NCBI RefSeq assembly: GCF_000770305.1 | Contig: NZ_JNVB01000010.1 | Location: forward strand, 16,080-80,079 | Reading direction: 5' to 3' | Length of the DNA stretch: 64,000 nucleotides | Source: Erwinia oleae | GTDB taxonomy: Bacteria > Pseudomonadota > Gammaproteobacteria > Enterobacterales > Enterobacteriaceae | Shown: positions 61,582-64,000 of the stretch, in pieces | How positions within the stretch are numbered: position 1 is the first letter of the stretch | How the letters are laid out: every line of letters starts with the position of its first letter | Made by a program: the position numbers and the translations under genes | Notes under the pieces: model-generated | What the model was told of the DNA's origin: nothing | Databases searched by the model: none | Seen by the model: only the letters and a program-made list of their open reading frames with translations

Positions 61582-62160
61582 TTAACTCATCTCGTTATAA
61601 ATACCAGTGACGCGGCCCAACAGTTGAATATCGCTCACGGCGCATTCAAAGGGAACCTTGCCGCCGGTGACGTGAAGCTTTTTGCCTGGCAGGACGGTCA
61701 GTTCGCGAAGGCTGACCGTGCTTTCTATCTCCACCAGCCAAAGGCCATCGGTAAGAGAGAGCGTTTTATCAATAAAATGCAGGCGACCTTCGGTGCGAAC
61801 GGCGATGCCTTCACCCGGCGGTTTGCTAAAAAAATGTGCATCGATAGCTAAACTACTCCCTTTTTTTAACGCGCCATCATCAAAAATGAATACCGGAATG
61901 TTTAATGATTCACTTTTTGGGATTTTTGCGTCGCTGCGTTTCTCTCCCTGACCGGTCATCAACCACTGGATATTCACACCTGTTTCCAGCGCGCAATGTA
62001 CGGCGAAATCATAGGACATATTGCCGCGTTTGTAGCGATTTTGCAGCGAACTGGCGGCGATATTAAAGTGATTCGCTAACTGGAGCTTCTGGGTGAAACC
62101 ATACACCTCACAAATCCTGTTCAGTAATTCTTCATTATTGAAATTAGTGTCAGATACCAT
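61582..62160 (-). CDS. Prophage repressor CI (coliphage 186 type)
   Basis: 192 residues. The N-terminal HTH (LLNRICEVYGFTQKLQLANHF, split over ~10-30, then SSLQNRYKRGNMSYDFAVHCALETG) and the C-terminal oligomerisation domain (DAHFFSKP, SLTDGLWLVEIES, LPGKKLHVTGGKVPFECAV) follow phage 186 CI closely. It maintains lysogeny by repressing the divergent early promoter. Unlike lambda CI it has no RecA-stimulated self-cleavage; 186-type phages are induced through an SOS-made antirepressor. The ATG at 62160 is preferred over 62169. Confidence 0.92.
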   Translation of the reverse strand: MVSDTNFNNEELLNRICEVYGFTQKLQLANHFNIAASSLQNRYKRGNMSYDFAVHCALETGVNIQWLMTGQGEKRSDAKIPKSESLNIPVFIFDDGALKKGSSLAIDAHFFSKPPGEGIAVRTEGRLHFIDKTLSLTDGLWLVEIESTVSLRELTVLPGKKLHVTGGKVPFECAVSDIQLLGRVTGIYNEMS

Positions 62161-62429
62161 AAATAGCATTCTCTTAATTGACTGATGCTAAAATTAGCAT
62201 TATCCGTATTGACCGCTAAGAAGGGCTTTTGAATAGCGAACACGGGCAAAGAGGGAATGATGCAATATGGTTTGTGAAATCGCAATCCTCAAAATTTTGT
62301 CATGCGATTCTGCACTGAACATTTGTTACCTCTGACAGCGACCGCGCGCCATCGGCGAAGAGTTCACTTTCGGGGAATTGACCGACGCGCGCGGCCTTTC
62401 AACAGGTTAAAACAGGAGGAGGCAGGGCT
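62161..62429. promoter_or_regulatory. CI operator/early promoter region
   Basis: A 16-bp palindrome ATGCTAA-AA-TTAGCAT lies at 62185-62200, with another ATAGCAT half-site at 62164-62169 just before the CI start. A TTGACC (62209-62214) could be the rightward -35. The usual apl/cox and cII genes are not evident. A 22-codon frame near 62265 (MVCEIAILKILSC start) is too short to call. Confidence 0.55.
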
Positions 62430-62762
62430 ATGACTATACCGGTTGTTACTGCCCCGCAACGCGCGGGCGAGCGGCTTTCCGGCCTGAACCATGTTGCCGA
62501 ATTGCGGGCGCGTTTCTGGCCCGATAGCTGGCAGGATGTTGAGCGATTTTTCACCAGGCTGCGCGATACGCGCGATCTGCACCGTGCGGAAAATGCCCGC
62601 GCATTGGCTGCCATCTTCTTTCTGGCAAACATTCCTCTGGCGGCTCACCAGCGGCCTCTGAGCGAACTGACCCGTGAGGAGAAAAAAGCGCTCATTTCCG
62701 CCATGAATCATTTACGCGCCGTCGTCAGCCTGTTCCCCAAACGGCTAACCATGCCGCTTTAA
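62430..62762 (+). CDS. Prophage early protein, DUF5347 family
   Basis: 110 residues with a very strong AGGAGG ribosome-binding site. Conserved core: SGLNHVAELRARFW and LAAIFFLANIP. It is found between the repressor region and gene A in P2/186-type prophages. Function unknown. Confidence 0.8.
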   Translation: MTIPVVTAPQRAGERLSGLNHVAELRARFWPDSWQDVERFFTRLRDTRDLHRAENARALAAIFFLANIPLAAHQRPLSELTREEKKALISAMNHLRAVVSLFPKRLTMPL

Positions 62763-62831
62763 TCAGGCCAAAAATTAATCAAGGCGTTAAACCCGTCGGG
62801 CATTGTATTGCCTGAATCCAGGAGATCTGTG

Positions 62832-63050
62832 ATGAAAAAGAGTACCCGCAGTCACGACGCAGAGCACATTGCTTATTTGCTGCACGAAACCCGCCTCGAT
62901 GAGCGGCGAACGCGTGCGAATTTACTGTCAGCACGACTGGATAAACTGGCCGATTACCTGTCGGATAACGCGCTGGGCGGCGCCGATGCCGTCGGACTGT
63001 TGCGTCAGGAAGCGGAAAATATCCAGCGCCAGGCCGGGGAGCTGTGCTGA
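62832..63050 (+). CDS. Prophage early protein, DUF2732 family
   Basis: 72 residues from the ATG at 62832 (AGGAGAT upstream). Helical, charged protein with ETRLDERRTRANLLSARLDKLAD and LLRQEAENIQRQA, the DUF2732 pattern of P2-like phages. Function unknown. Its stop overlaps the next start (TGATG). Confidence 0.82.
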   Translation: MKKSTRSHDAEHIAYLLHETRLDERRTRANLLSARLDKLADYLSDNALGGADAVGLLRQEAENIQRQAGELC

Positions 63051-63271
63051 TGGGCGACATCGTGGATCGGGCGCAACAGCAGGAAGAGGACGATCGCGAG
63101 CGGCTGCTGCACGCTATCCTGCATCGTCAGGTCACGCCTTCACGCCTCACCTGCGAAGAGTGTGATGTGGCGCTGCCGGAAGCCCGCCGGGTTGCAGTGC
63201 CGGGCGTCAGGCTTTGCGTCAACTGCCAGGCCATCGCCGAACTGAAATCAAAACATTATCGGGCGGTTTAA
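63050..63271 (+). CDS. TraR/DksA-type C4 zinc finger protein
   Basis: 73 residues. Zinc finger Cys are in CEECD and CVNCQ, 17-18 residues apart. The charged N-terminal helix (MGDIVDRAQQQEEDDRERLL) matches phage TraR-like proteins, which bind RNA polymerase through the secondary channel and mimic DksA plus ppGpp. The ATG overlaps the DUF2732 stop; a GTG at 63044 would add two residues. Confidence 0.87.
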   Translation: MGDIVDRAQQQEEDDRERLLHAILHRQVTPSRLTCEECDVALPEARRVAVPGVRLCVNCQAIAELKSKHYRAV

Positions 63272-63272
63272 G

Positions 63273-64000
63273 GTGGCGATCTCATACGCTTTTTCGTGGA
63301 ACGTCCGGCAGCCGGCGATCGTCCGTCCCTTATTAACCTACAAGGATCAGTATCGTCGCGATCGCATGATGGCGGCGCTGCTGCATGCCAGAAAATCTCT
63401 CTCTTTACAGCCGGAATGCGTGCGCCGTGATGCTTATCGCCTGTTCGATGCACTGGAAGCGCGTGCGGGAAGCCAGCGAGCGAATGCCTGGCTTATCACT
63501 TTCAGTAAAAAAACGCTGCCGAGGCTTGAGCAGGTCAATAAAAGATATCGGGTGAATACGATCGGCCAACAGACCTCCGCCGCACTGTTTGCCGGGCATT
63601 TTGATACGTCAATTTTGCAGCACGTTGCTTCGCGGCTGGTTGATATTATCAACCGATACAATCGCCTGGCGGACATGTCAAAAGCCGACATTGAACTGCT
63701 GAGTAAAGACGTCGCCCATTTCATTCGCGCCGCGCTGGCCGACATCGATACCACAGGTTTCAGCGATCTGAAAACCCTTTACTGCTGGTATATGCATGCT
63801 GCGCGACTGTGCCGACAGCTTAACGTCACGCCGCCGCTCTGGGCGCGCGCCAGCCAGAAATATGTGGCGGAGGAGGAGATTGCGCCTGCCGTCACACGTA
63901 TGTTTAGCGAAGGCTGGTGGCGCGCATCGCTGCGCCGAACCGCTGCCGCCTGGCGCGAGCATCTCTTTATTGCGATGGGCAGCGTCAGCAAAAAAAAGCA
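63273..64000 (+). CDS. Prophage replication endonuclease gpA (partial, runs off the window)
   Basis: Opens at a GTG one base after the zinc finger stop and remains open to the window end (242 codons). The start AISYAFSWNVRQPA, then YRRDRMMAALLHARKSLSLQPE, is characteristic of P2/186 gene A proteins. These are rolling-circle initiators that nick the phage origin in cis. The catalytic tyrosines lie beyond the window. The order zinc finger then A is the normal early operon. Confidence 0.85.
   Translation, partial: MAISYAFSWNVRQPAIVRPLLTYKDQYRRDRMMAALLHARKSLSLQPECVRRDAYRLFDALEARAGSQRANAWLITFSKKTLPRLEQVNKRYRVNTIGQQTSAALFAGHFDTSILQHVASRLVDIINRYNRLADMSKADIELLSKDVAHFIRAALADIDTTGFSDLKTLYCWYMHAARLCRQLNVTPPLWARASQKYVAEEEIAPAVTRMFSEGWWRASLRRTAAAWREHLFIAMGSVSKKK

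Noticed and set aside
61468..61851. 127-codon plus-strand frame after the DUF4062 gene
   Set aside because: It is antisense to the CI gene, whose protein matches phage 186 CI throughout.

Overview
The window is chromosomal DNA of an enterobacterium of moderate-to-high GC. Gene content and order match Enterobacterales closely. Two blocks follow Escherichia coli order: rpsF-priB-rpsR-rplI-ytfB-fklB-cpdB-cysQ-ytfJ-ytfK-ytfL-tamA-tamB-ytfP-ppa-fbp-mpl-darP-pmbA-cybC (E. coli ~95-96 min) and dolP-diaA-yraN-lpoA-rsmI-rnpB-yhaK/J-yqjG..yqjA-sstT-alx-ygjR-ygjP-rlmG-fadH (E. coli ~69-70 min). Missing E. coli neighbours (msrA, ytfQRT, bsmA) and the extra genes suggest Erwiniaceae such as Pantoea, Mixta or Erwinia. 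That placement is an inference.

Layout. 1-1.95 kb: the N-terminal part of a Cache-domain chemoreceptor with a sigma-28 promoter, the esterase YjfP and a small secreted protein. 2.2-3.8 kb: the S6/PriB/S18/L9 ribosomal operon with its leader. 3.8-9.9 kb: YtfB, FklB, an orphan microcin-like double-glycine peptide, CpdB, CysQ, YtfJ and YtfK. 10-17.7 kb: PaeA/YtfL and the TamA-TamB translocation operon. 17.7-25.7 kb: Ppa, an LprI-like protein, a second chemoreceptor with a near-consensus sigma-28 promoter, Fbp, Mpl, DarP, PmbA and cytochrome b562.

25.7-34.9 kb is the main accessory locus. It lies where the two E. coli-like blocks meet. A seven-gene operon plus a leading small PRD-domain gene encodes the poorly characterised SFCGS/DUF4312/DUF4311/DUF4310 set (two membrane proteins and two small soluble ones), an amidohydrolase, a DgaE-type PLP ammonia-lyase and a DgaF-type aldolase. 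A secreted beta-propeller lactonase-like protein and a BglG/LicR-type regulator with PTS IIB and IIA domains follow. Two CRP-like sites precede the operon. The simplest reading is uptake and breakdown of an acylated or amino sugar acid to pyruvate and a triose phosphate, using a transporter that is not a recognisable PTS permease.

34.9-56.3 kb is mostly ordinary: cell-envelope genes (DolP, LpoA), DiaA, RsmI, RNase P RNA, the yhaK/yhaJ/yqjG group, the yqjCDEK stress-membrane genes, MzrA, YqjA, SstT, Alx with its yybP-ykoY riboswitch, YgjR, a CLC channel, YgjP, RlmG, a YfiH-like protein and FadH. 57-60.4 kb holds a carbonic anhydrase-SulP transporter pair and an AI-2E-family permease.

60.5 kb to the end is mobile. 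A consensus LexA box overlaps a likely promoter. A single 29-bp type I-E-like CRISPR repeat with no array or cas genes lies between that promoter and a DUF4062 gene. Then comes the early region of a P2/186-type prophage: CI repressor, operator palindrome, DUF5347, DUF2732, a DksA/TraR-type zinc finger and the start of replication gene A. No integrase is seen beside CI.
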